A stretch of 5,037 nucleotides of DNA from Caryophanon sp036309765. Its GTDB lineage: Bacteria; Bacillota; Bacilli; Bacillales_A; Planococcaceae. Position numbers and translations under genes: made by a program. Below the pieces are notes generated by a model. It was not told the DNA's origin and did not search any database. It was given only the letters and a program-made list of their open reading frames with translations. The stretch lies in the NCBI GenBank assembly GCA_036309765.1, contig JAXJTE010000234.1, forward strand, positions 1-5,037, read 5' to 3'. This document shows positions 1 to 4,818 of this stretch, one piece after another (position 1 is the stretch's first letter; each line of letters opens with the position of its first letter).

Positions 1-35
1 TAGCAAGTCAGAGCTAACGACCGCTTCGGCATAGA

Positions 36-75
36 AAAAAACGATTGTACGCGAACAAGGCTACAATCGTTTTTT
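36..75. terminator. Bidirectional intrinsic terminator
   Basis: A perfect 14-bp inverted repeat (AAAAAACGATTGTA at 36-49 against its complement at 62-75) encloses a 12-nt loop. One arm starts with an A-run and the other ends with a T-run, so the RNA of either strand forms a hairpin with a U-tract. On the minus strand it begins 3 nt past the TAA stop of the gene ending at 79, so it should terminate that gene. It could also terminate a plus-strand gene lying left of the window. Confidence 0.85.
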
Positions 76-78
76 CTA

Positions 79-1290
79 TTACATCTCTACTTCAAAAAAT
101 TTCGTCGCTTCTTTTGAAATGAGATTTGGAATTTCACGAAACGATAAATTATGTAAGCAGCTTCGTAAATAATACGTCGTTTCGTTATTTTTTTTATTTA
201 AGCGTGAGTTAAGACGTGCATTAATAAAACCAGTTTCTTTAACAATTGGATTTTCATCTAAAAATTTGGCGATTTCAGTAGATTTGACTGTGTATAACGT
301 AACGTCTTCTTTATTGTTAATGTACTGACCGACTAAATAGCCGACGATGTTATTTCCTTGTGTCACGACTGATGAAATAAAGAAATCACTTAGCGGATTG
401 CCCTTTTCCACTGTATATTCATCAGGTGTAAGCTTCAATAGCGACATGTATGCATCTGCATTTGGAAATGTAATCGTAATGCCATCAAACGGCTCTGATC
501 GAGTTAACGAATGAATTTGTTCGTCGGTATAATACACTTTCTTGTCTGCTATCGCCACATCTTCTTCTAACATTTTTTCAGAAGTCGGCGCTTCAATATT
601 GAATTTTTCCGCAATCATTTCTGAAATCGCTTCTTGTATACTTTTTTGAATGAGTGGACGTGACGTATTAATAAATTGCTGCGTCACTTTGAATTTAAAG
701 CGTTCTTTAATGACAAACTTAATAAAATCGTCATTCGGTGATTCAAAAATTTCTTTAATGACTGATTTAAAAGACTGGAAATAAATAAGCGATTCCGCGA
801 GTGCTTTCATCATCGTTTCGTCATATAAGTTTTTGGAGAACTTAATTAAATGCTCAAAATCCTCGTCGGTATAGCTTGTTAAATTGAACGTAAAGAAAGG
901 CTTTGAATCCATAATATTGGCATCGTTTAAATCCGTGAAAAAGTAATAGTCAATGCCGTTCGTTAACACGCCTACTTTTACGCTTGGGAACGTGCTAAAA
1001 TATCGACTTAATTGCGGGGCATTTTTGGCAATTGACGTTTGAATTGGCTTTGCCTCAATGAAAATTTTTGGCTCGCCGTTTAGTGAAATTGCATAGTCAA
1101 CCTTTTCATTTTTCTTATGGAAGTCTGCCGTAAATTCAGGGGTTACTTCCATTGGGCTATATGTATCGTAGCCAAGCCCTTTTAAAAAAGGCAAAATTAA
1201 AAACTGCTTCGTTGATTCTTCATTTTTAATTAAGTCGCTACTTTCGATAATCACTTTGTTTAACATATCAATCGTTTCTTTCAAATTCAA
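79..1290 (-). CDS. Orphan HsdR-N-like PD-(D/E)XK nuclease-domain protein
   Basis: This is a protein of about 403 residues. Its N-terminal part resembles the N-terminal nuclease domain of type I restriction HsdR subunits and of stand-alone HsdR_N proteins. Counting from the TTG start, it shows an early helix with EEST (E24, E25), the strand LPFLKGLGYD, a VTPEFTAD segment, then D65-Y66, the E79-A80-K81 catalytic pair, and Q93-xxx-Y97, matching the QxxxY motif seen after ExK in HsdR-type nucleases. No helicase/translocase motifs follow. Residues from about 230 to the end are unrecognised. I chose TTG at 1288-1290 because AAGGGAG (1299-1305) lies 8 nt upstream and MNLKET resembles the start expected for the family. 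GTG at 1291-1293 is an alternative. ATG at 1312-1314 overlaps a TATAAT box and is unlikely to be the start. No methylase or specificity gene is in the window. The gene is AT-rich: 27% GC in 721-780, against 45% in 2221-2280 and 60% in 3841-3900. Nuclease fold likely; substrate unknown. Confidence 0.85.
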   Translation of the reverse strand: MNLKETIDMLNKVIIESSDLIKNEESTKQFLILPFLKGLGYDTYSPMEVTPEFTADFHKKNEKVDYAISLNGEPKIFIEAKPIQTSIAKNAPQLSRYFSTFPSVKVGVLTNGIDYYFFTDLNDANIMDSKPFFTFNLTSYTDEDFEHLIKFSKNLYDETMMKALAESLIYFQSFKSVIKEIFESPNDDFIKFVIKERFKFKVTQQFINTSRPLIQKSIQEAISEMIAEKFNIEAPTSEKMLEEDVAIADKKVYYTDEQIHSLTRSEPFDGITITFPNADAYMSLLKLTPDEYTVEKGNPLSDFFISSVVTQGNNIVGYLVGQYINNKEDVTLYTVKSTEIAKFLDENPIVKETGFINARLNSRLNKKNNETTYYLRSCLHNLSFREIPNLISKEATKFFEVEM

Positions 1291-1312
1291 CACCATCACT
1301 CCCTTAAATTGC

Positions 1313-1341
1313 ATTATAGTGTAAAATTACGTTAAATTAAA
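1313..1341 (-). promoter_or_regulatory. Sigma-A promoter of the HsdR-N-like gene
   Basis: On the minus strand a perfect TATAAT -10 box (1313-1318) is preceded at 17 bp by a weak -35 element, TTTAAT (1336-1341). Initiation about 7 nt downstream would start the transcript near 1306, right at the AAGGGAG ribosome binding site (1299-1305). The leader would therefore be almost absent, and translation must start at the GTG or TTG codons downstream. The -10 box is strong and the -35 is poor. Confidence 0.6.
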
Positions 1342-1384
1342 CCATTTGATGTAAATAAGGAAGAATTTAATGAATGAACAGAGA

Positions 1385-1418
1385 GAGCCGAGCGTACACG
1401 CGATGTGTCGCTCGGCTC
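1385..1418. terminator. Strong hairpin downstream of the zinc-ribbon gene
   Basis: A perfect 10-bp GC-rich inverted repeat (GAGCCGAGCG at 1385-1394, complement at 1409-1418) can extend inward by four more pairs around a bulged T1395, leaving a GCGAT loop. It sits 4 nt past the stop of the minus-strand gene at 1423-1656 and probably ends that transcript ahead of the next promoter. The T-rich tract (ATTTTTATTTA) lies on the plus-strand side, however. The minus-strand RNA has only UCUCUGUUCAUUC after the stem, so the canonical polarity is opposite to the adjacent gene. Confidence 0.6.
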
Positions 1419-1422
1419 ATTT

Positions 1423-1656
1423 TTATTTATGTGGCAGCGGCTTTTCAGGGCGCTTTGAGCAGTAATCGCAATTCGGATCTTTGCATGCTGGCTCGTGCCA
1501 CGTATTGCATTGTGGGCAAAAATACGAATCGAATTCACCGTAGTAAATGTACGAACATTCACACGTTTCACAGCGTTTACTGCCTTCCACATGTCCGTAA
1601 ATTTTGAAGCCGTCAATTGTTACTTCATCGTCTGCAACGTTTACGATTATTTCCAT
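1423..1656 (-). CDS. Small eight-cysteine zinc-ribbon-like protein
   Basis: The product is 77 residues. After a beta-rich N-terminus (residues 1-23) come three cysteine clusters: C29-x2-C32-x-C34, C47-P-Q-C50, and C58-x4-C63-x2-C66, with H54 between the last two. The CPxC knuckle and spacing suggest one or two structural zinc sites, as in zinc ribbons. No DNA-binding or enzymatic domain is recognisable, and the tail is short and Lys/Pro-rich. I start at ATG 1654-1656 because AAAAGGGG lies 7 nt upstream; the in-frame ATG at 1660-1662 is only 1 nt from it, and the more distal one precedes it. The gene lies 73 nt after the membrane-protein gene on the same strand with no terminator between, so they may be cotranscribed. 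It may also have its own promoter with an overlapping palindrome (1691-1704). Function unknown. Confidence 0.75.
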   Translation of the reverse strand: MEIIVNVADDEVTIDGFKIYGHVEGSKRCETCECSYIYYGEFDSYFCPQCNTWHEPACKDPNCDYCSKRPEKPLPHK

Positions 1657-1690
1657 ATTCATTCCCCTTTTCGCATATGTATCACACAAT

Positions 1691-1704
1691 CTATGCTAGC
1701 ATAG
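1691..1704. promoter_or_regulatory. Perfect 14-bp palindrome, possible operator
   Basis: CTATGCTAGCATAG equals its own reverse complement. It lies 34 nt before the start of the zinc-ribbon gene and overlaps the best candidate -10 box on the minus strand (TATGCT, 1698-1703). A second, shorter palindrome, TTTTCGAAAA (1712-1721), lies just upstream in the spacer. A dyad over a -10 box is typical of a dimeric repressor site, but no regulator is identified and with no loop it would make a poor RNA hairpin. Inference only. Confidence 0.35.
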
Positions 1705-1726
1705 GACACATTTTTCGAAAAGTAAA
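1698..1726 (-). promoter_or_regulatory. Candidate promoter of the zinc-ribbon gene
   Basis: On the minus strand, TTTACT (1721-1726, four of six matches to the -35 consensus) and TATGCT (1698-1703, four of six to the -10) are separated by 17 bp. The elements are imperfect but correctly spaced, and they lie in the 73-nt gap after the membrane-protein gene. Cotranscription from further upstream is the alternative. Confidence 0.35.
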
Positions 1727-1729
1727 AAG

Positions 1730-2011
1730 CTATCGTTTGCGCGATGTTAATAGCGTAGGCAATACATTGACGACAATGGAGCCGATAACAAACAGCCATA
1801 CGACTTTCTCCATCGTCGGCACTACGTCGAGCAGCGCCGCCCAATCTTCATGCATGACCCAATTCGCAATGAGCCGATATTCCGCACAAAGCGTCAATGC
1901 GGTAAGCGACAGTGCAATGGCCATCGCAAGTTCATAGTTCTTTCCTTTTATGTATAGCACGATATTGGTCATCGTTGCCAATACAGTTAATGCACCAAAC
2001 AGTATCCACAT
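1730..2011 (-). CDS. Small membrane protein of unknown function
   Basis: This 93-residue protein has three likely membrane segments: residues 1-20 (MWILFGALTVLATMTNIVLY), about 28-50, starting near the conserved-looking KGKNYELAMA and ending in LTLCAEYRLI, and about 70-87 (VVWLFVIGSIVVNVLPTLL). Positive charges (K22, K24 and the SRKR tail) flank the first and last segments. A loop with MHEDWAALLDVVPTMEK joins segments two and three. The ATG start is well supported by GAGGTGATG, with GAGG 7 nt upstream. It is divergent from the lipoprotein gene at 2106 and is followed on its own strand by the zinc-ribbon gene, with no terminator between. I do not recognise a named family. A 5-bp hairpin (2020-2024 with 2030-2034) includes part of its ribosome binding site. 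Confidence 0.8.
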   Translation of the reverse strand: MWILFGALTVLATMTNIVLYIKGKNYELAMAIALSLTALTLCAEYRLIANWVMHEDWAALLDVVPTMEKVVWLFVIGSIVVNVLPTLLTSRKR

Positions 2012-2050
2012 AACATCACCTCATAATAAATGAGCGTTTCCTCACAAAAA

Positions 2051-2074
2051 AAGTTCCCATTTATTCGGGAATTT
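2051..2074 (-). terminator. Hairpin with T-run in the divergent intergenic region
   Basis: TTCCC (2054-2058) pairs with GGGAA (2067-2071). Extending outward through one G-T wobble to A-T pairs gives about 8 bp around an 8-nt loop. On the minus strand the stem is followed by seven T residues (complement of 2046-2052), which is intrinsic-terminator form. It lies just ahead of the membrane-protein gene, so it may block antisense transcription leaving the lipoprotein gene or attenuate a leader. It also overlaps the -35 region of the lipoprotein promoter. Confidence 0.4.
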
Positions 2075-2083
2075 CGGTATGAT
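2054..2083 (+). promoter_or_regulatory. Sigma-A-like promoter of the lipoprotein fusion gene
   Basis: TATGAT (2078-2083) matches five of six -10 positions. TTCCCA (2054-2059) matches four of six -35 positions at an 18-bp spacing. The predicted transcript starts near 2090, just before the AAAGGAGG ribosome binding site, giving a very short leader. The small dyad at 2051-2074 covers the -35 and part of the spacer. Confidence 0.5.
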
Positions 2084-2105
2084 GAAATGAAAAGGAGGCA
2101 CTTCA

Positions 2106-3044
2106 ATGAAAAAATGGGCATTCATCGCATGTACATGTTTACTCGTTGGCTGTGACGCGGATGTCGAAAGCGTGGACACACGAGCAGTTGAGGAAACTGT
2201 TGTAAAAGCAGCAACAGCGGACGAAGCATTCAAGCAGTTTGAAGCGGCACAAGATACATTTTTGGCGACGAATGTGTACGGCACGTATAACGTCAGTGAC
2301 GCTGAAACATTGTACGTATTTGGCGACGATACGCAATACTTCGTCGCAACTGTTGTGAACGACAATGGTTGGTACGTGAAGGAAACATTTAGTGTCGATG
2401 TTGACGGTGATTCATCTAACGGTAGCGACGCATTATTAGCAGGGCTGAGCGATGATGAAGCAGACAAGCGTGCGGATCGCATCATCATTCCAATGCCAAA
2501 TGAGCAGTTTATATGGATTGCTTTACAAAAAGAACAAGAAGGAGTGTCAATCATGACCGAAACGAATTACATAACGACGATCCAGCAACATTTACAGCAA
2601 TACAGCGAGCCGCTAATTGAAACGCTTCGCAACGTGCAAACATACAATTTTGACGAGGCAGTGGAGCTTGTTGATTTCCAAGCATTTGCGGATCCGACAT
2701 TATTTACGTTAGCGATTACGATGTTTTCAATGGATAAACATGCAGGAGAGGTGTTCCAACATGACGCGACGTCTGATGCATTCGCAGGCAGTGAGGAAGT
2801 GCTGTCAGAAGTAGCGTATTATTCATTGTTAGACGAACAGCAAGATGCTTTTTATGAGTTGTATGAAGAAGAGGGTTTTGAAGAGCAGGAGCAGCGCGTC
2901 ATTGCAAAATGGTTTGCGAAATGCTGGGACGAAGCAGGTGGGGCGCAGTTTAACTTGCCAGCGTACTTCACGTTCCATGATGCCGCTCAGTCGTACGATT
3001 TACAGCAAGGGGAATTTGTCGATAGCGAGGCATTGTGGGAGTAA
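2106..3044 (+). CDS. Lipoprotein fused in frame to a soluble domain of unknown function
   Basis: The ORF encodes 312 residues and has an excellent ribosome binding site (AAAGGAGG, 7 nt before ATG). Residues 1-16 are a lipoprotein signal: KK, a hydrophobic stretch, then lipobox L13-V14-G15-C16, predicting lipidation at C16 and anchoring outside the membrane. Residues 17 to about 148 form a small acidic domain (DVDGDSSNGSD is notable) of no family I recognise. Residues 150-312 look like a separate acidic, aromatic-rich domain (VDFQAFADPTLF, FAGSEEVLSEVAYYSL, WFAKCWDEAGG, NLPAYFTFHD), also unrecognised, with no export signal of its own. Codon 150 is an ATG at 2553 with AAGAAGGAG 8 nt upstream, the hallmark of an independent gene start. 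In the +1 frame a TGA overlaps this ATG (ATGA), as in coupled genes. So this may be a genuine fusion, a lost stop codon, or a one-base indel joining two genes. An intrinsic terminator follows at about 3138-3166. Confidence 0.8.
   Translation: MKKWAFIACTCLLVGCDADVESVDTRAVEETVVKAATADEAFKQFEAAQDTFLATNVYGTYNVSDAETLYVFGDDTQYFVATVVNDNGWYVKETFSVDVDGDSSNGSDALLAGLSDDEADKRADRIIIPMPNEQFIWIALQKEQEGVSIMTETNYITTIQQHLQQYSEPLIETLRNVQTYNFDEAVELVDFQAFADPTLFTLAITMFSMDKHAGEVFQHDATSDAFAGSEEVLSEVAYYSLLDEQQDAFYELYEEEGFEEQEQRVIAKWFAKCWDEAGGAQFNLPAYFTFHDAAQSYDLQQGEFVDSEALWE
2536..2555 (+). promoter_or_regulatory. Internal ribosome binding site and ATG start
   Basis: AAGAAGGAG (2536-2544) lies 8 nt before an in-frame ATG (2553-2555) inside the lipoprotein ORF. 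Starting there gives a 163-residue protein (MTETNYITT...) lacking the signal peptide, which would be cytosolic. The site is as good as the authentic starts nearby, so the C-terminal domain is probably also, or only, made from here. Confidence 0.6.
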
Positions 3045-3134
3045 AAGATTGTTTAATATCAAGCGTGTTGATTACCCATTCAATTCGCAGTTCGCGTTCT
3101 TTCATCTTCCGCGTATCAACAGACTTCGTTCAAT

Positions 3135-3169
3135 ACGAAAGGCACTCGCACAACGGGTGTCTTTTTCGT
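3135..3169 (+). terminator. Intrinsic terminator after the lipoprotein fusion gene
   Basis: GGCACTCG (3141-3148) pairs with CGGGTGTC (3154-3161) through eight pairs, two of them G-T, around the loop CACAA. TTTTT follows at 3162-3166. Flanking AAA/TTT and ACG/CGT pairs can lengthen the stem. The 90 nt between the stop at 3044 and this hairpin hold no gene that I can support. Confidence 0.8.
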
Positions 3170-3173
3170 TCGT

Positions 3174-3203
3174 TTGACAGTGCCGCTTCGTCCGTGCTAT
3201 ATT
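3174..3203 (+). promoter_or_regulatory. Strong sigma-A promoter of the dioxygenase gene
   Basis: A perfect TTGACA -35 (3174-3179) and TATATT -10 (3198-3203, five of six) are separated by 18 bp; CTATAT at 3197 gives 17. Transcription should start near 3210, inside the palindrome at 3202-3223. The promoter begins 5 bp past the end of the preceding terminator's U-run region, making the dioxygenase gene an independent unit. Confidence 0.85.
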
Positions 3204-3223
3204 TATCTCGAATTGAAGATAAA
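3202..3223 (+). promoter_or_regulatory. Probable MhqR operator
   Basis: This 22-bp imperfect palindrome has perfect 7-nt arms, TTTATCT (3202-3208) and AGATAAA (3217-3223), around CGAATTGA; only two symmetric pairs mismatch. It closely matches the MhqR box reported for Bacillus subtilis dioxygenase operons, which I recall as tATCTcgaAtTcgAGATa. It overlaps the end of the -10 box and the predicted transcription start, the right place for MarR-family repression. Known biology: MhqR releases its sites on exposure to quinones and hydroquinones. The match is from memory. Confidence 0.75.
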
Positions 3224-3236
3224 CAAAGGAGCGGGT

Positions 3237-4178
3237 ATGATGACAAAACAAACAGCAGGCATTCATCACATTACAGCGATCGTCGGGCAGCCACAGGAAA
3301 ATGTTGATTTTTATGCAGGTGTACTCAGCTTACGTTTAGTGAAGCAAACCGTAAATTTCGACGACCCGACGACGTACCATTTATATTTCGGTGATGAAGC
3401 GGCTCGTCCAGGCACAATTATGACGTTTTTCCCGTGGCCGAATGCATACCGTGGTGAAATTGGCGATGGGCAAGTCGGCGTCACAACATTTGTCGTCCCA
3501 GCAAATGCGTTATCATTTTGGAAGGAGCGTCTTACTTCATTCGACGTTCAGTATACGGAAGCAACGCGCTTTGGCGAACAGTACGTGCAATTTTGCGACC
3601 GACACGGCTTACAATTGGAACTTGTTGCACGTGAAGGAGGCGAGCTCAATACATGGTCGTTTAGCGGCGTTACACCTGATGTTGCCATTAAAGGTTTCGG
3701 CGGGGCAGTGCTTTACTCACTTGACCCAGAGGAAACGAATGATGTATTAGTGAACGTGATGGGTTTACGTTACGTTGGGGAAGAGGACGATTACATGCGC
3801 TTTGCATCAACAGGCGACATTGGCAACGTAATCGACGTGCGCATGACGACAGAGGCGCGTGGTACGATGGGTGTTGGTACGGTGCATCACATTGCGTGGC
3901 GTGCAAGTGACGATGCGGATCATGCCGAGTGGCGCACACACATTCAGCAACATGGAAAAGCGGTAACGCCTGTGAAAGACCGCAACTATTTCAACGCCAT
4001 TTATTTCCGCGAAGCAGGCGGCATTTTATTTGAAATTGCGACCGACACACCAGGCTTTGCACACGATGAATCATTTGAGACGATGGGTACATCACTTATG
4101 TTACCGGCGCAATATGAAGAAAAGCGTGCCGAGCTAGAACAGACGTTACTGCCGATTACTGTGCGTCCATTACGTTAA
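3237..4178 (+). CDS. mhqO: Ring-cleaving (hydroquinone) dioxygenase, VOC superfamily, MhqO-like
   Basis: The 313-residue protein has the usual length and two-domain VOC fold of MhqO/MhqA/PcpA-type extradiol dioxygenases, which open the ring of hydroquinones using Fe(II) and O2 in the cytosol, detoxifying quinone-like electrophiles. From ATG 3237, the GIHHIT motif gives H10-H11 and T13; VHHIAW gives H217-H218; ILFEIATD gives E266. These match the PcpA iron ligands (His11, His227, Glu276, as I recall). R249 and Y256 fall at the same offsets before the glutamate as PcpA Arg259 and Tyr266. The first domain runs to about residue 130 and the second starts near IKGFGGAVLYS. AAAGGAG (3225-3231) lies 5 nt before ATG 3237 and 8 nt before the adjacent ATG 3240, so either may be used. 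Upstream in-frame codons lie in the promoter and are excluded. It is monocistronic, with an MhqR-like operator and its own terminator. The paralogue assignment (MhqO versus MhqA) is less sure than the family. Confidence 0.9.
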   Translation: MMTKQTAGIHHITAIVGQPQENVDFYAGVLSLRLVKQTVNFDDPTTYHLYFGDEAARPGTIMTFFPWPNAYRGEIGDGQVGVTTFVVPANALSFWKERLTSFDVQYTEATRFGEQYVQFCDRHGLQLELVAREGGELNTWSFSGVTPDVAIKGFGGAVLYSLDPEETNDVLVNVMGLRYVGEEDDYMRFASTGDIGNVIDVRMTTEARGTMGVGTVHHIAWRASDDADHAEWRTHIQQHGKAVTPVKDRNYFNAIYFREAGGILFEIATDTPGFAHDESFETMGTSLMLPAQYEEKRAELEQTLLPITVRPLR

Positions 4179-4180
4179 AC

Positions 4181-4214
4181 AAAGCGAGCTGCCGTATGAC
4201 CGGTCGCTCGCTTT
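4181..4214. terminator. Bidirectional terminator between convergent genes
   Basis: AAAGCGAGC (4181-4189) pairs perfectly with GCTCGCTTT (4206-4214). After one mismatch, four further pairs continue inside (4191-4194 with 4201-4204, one G-T), leaving a 6-nt loop. An A-run on the left and a T-run on the right make it work on both strands. It fills nearly the whole 38-nt gap between the dioxygenase stop (4178) and the convergent lipoprotein stop (4217). Confidence 0.9.
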
Positions 4215-4216
4215 TG

Positions 4217-4678
4217 TCATTTCGCTACATATTCAAATAGCCTCGCATACATCGCCTGTTCGTCATCTTCAACGAAAAAGTACGATGCATACTCTGTTGC
4301 CGTGTCTTTATCAAACGAATATACCGTCGTATGCGAACCGTCAATCAATGCCTCTCGATGCTCCTCACTGTATGTAAGACCCTCGTTTACGAACGGAAAG
4401 TGCCGCTTCGGTGAGTCAAAAAAAATAATCGGCACGTCACTGTTTTTATACGTGTCGATATAGCGATCATCTGAAGCCTCATCGAACGCGCTTTTTGTAA
4501 TCATAACCGCATCTACATCAACCGCCCATTCCTGAAGCGACGACGGCACGAACGTAATGTGCTCGTTGTCGATGTCAGGCATGTCTCCAATGACCGCAAT
4601 TGTTAGCGGCGCCCCGTCGTATTCATTGCTAGAGCAGGCGGTGAGTAGGAAAGTTACGATAAATAGAAATTTTTTCAT
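4217..4678 (-). CDS. Small lipoprotein of unknown function
   Basis: The protein is 153 residues. MKKFLFIVTFLLTAC is a lipoprotein signal peptide with lipobox L12-T13-A14-C15, predicting a membrane-anchored protein facing outside. The mature part starts with SSNEYDG and then alternates strand-like stretches with acidic segments: LTIAVIGD (about 25-32), VDAVMITKS (about 54-62), VPIIFFDS (about 82-89) and TTVYSF. This is reminiscent of a small alpha/beta (Rossmann-like) fold, but I recognise no family. The ATG start is supported by the signal peptide; the ribosome binding site is weak (AAGAGAG, about 10 nt upstream). I could not assign a clear promoter in 4679-4755. The gene is convergent with the dioxygenase gene, so no functional link is implied. 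Confidence 0.8.
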   Translation of the reverse strand: MKKFLFIVTFLLTACSSNEYDGAPLTIAVIGDMPDIDNEHITFVPSSLQEWAVDVDAVMITKSAFDEASDDRYIDTYKNSDVPIIFFDSPKRHFPFVNEGLTYSEEHREALIDGSHTTVYSFDKDTATEYASYFFVEDDEQAMYARLFEYVAK

Positions 4679-4755
4679 TGAAAATATGCTCTCTTTTCTT
4701 TGAATCTATGTTCAGTGTTCCGAATACTTCGACTATTTAGCATCAATTCATGATG

Positions 4756-4806
4756 AAAAAAGCTCTTTATTTTAAGCGAATTTATTGTTACTTAAAATAA
4801 AGAGCT
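4756..4806 (-). terminator. Strong intrinsic terminator, 16-bp perfect stem
   Basis: AGCTCTTTATTTTAAG (4761-4776) is perfectly complementary to 4791-4806 around a 14-nt loop. On the minus strand the stem is followed by TTTTT (complement of 4756-4760); on the plus strand there is no T-run after it. It begins 12 nt past the stop of the minus-strand ORF at 4819 and so marks the end of that transcript, insulating the lipoprotein gene downstream. Confidence 0.85.
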
Positions 4807-4818
4807 GATTTGTTAAAG

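Noticed and set aside
1..35. Possible end of a plus-strand gene left of the window
   Set aside because: TAG at 1-3 and TAA at 15-17 are stops, but too little sequence is visible to tell a real gene end from chance. Only the following bidirectional terminator hints at one.
1370..1465. 31-codon plus-strand ORF starting MNEQREPS with AAGGAAG 6 nt upstream
   Set aside because: It runs through the hairpin at 1385-1418 and antisense into the coding sequence of the zinc-ribbon gene. Its composition looks like a shadow of those elements, and no promoter is evident.
79..2011. A complete restriction-modification or novel defence operon around the HsdR-N-like gene
   Set aside because: Only one nuclease-like gene is present. 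Its neighbours are a zinc-ribbon-like and a small membrane protein with separate signals, and a hairpin and a promoter separate them from the nuclease. No methylase, helicase, reverse transcriptase, NAD-hydrolysing or sensor domain is visible.
2042..2554. 170-codon minus-strand ORF opposite the lipoprotein gene
   Set aside because: It is antisense to a well-supported gene, is Ser/Thr/Ala-rich as expected for a mirrored frame, and has no convincing ribosome binding site.
3020..3115. Minus-strand frame reading MKERELRIEWVINTLDIKQ in the gap after the lipoprotein fusion gene
   Set aside because: Its only purine-rich motif abuts the ATG, leaving no spacing. The frame runs antisense into the end of the fusion gene, and I recognise nothing in the product.
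4761..4806. 16-bp inverted repeat as a transposon or attachment-site remnant
   Set aside because: The short loop and the T-run directly after the stem on the minus strand, 12 nt past a stop codon, are fully explained by an intrinsic terminator.
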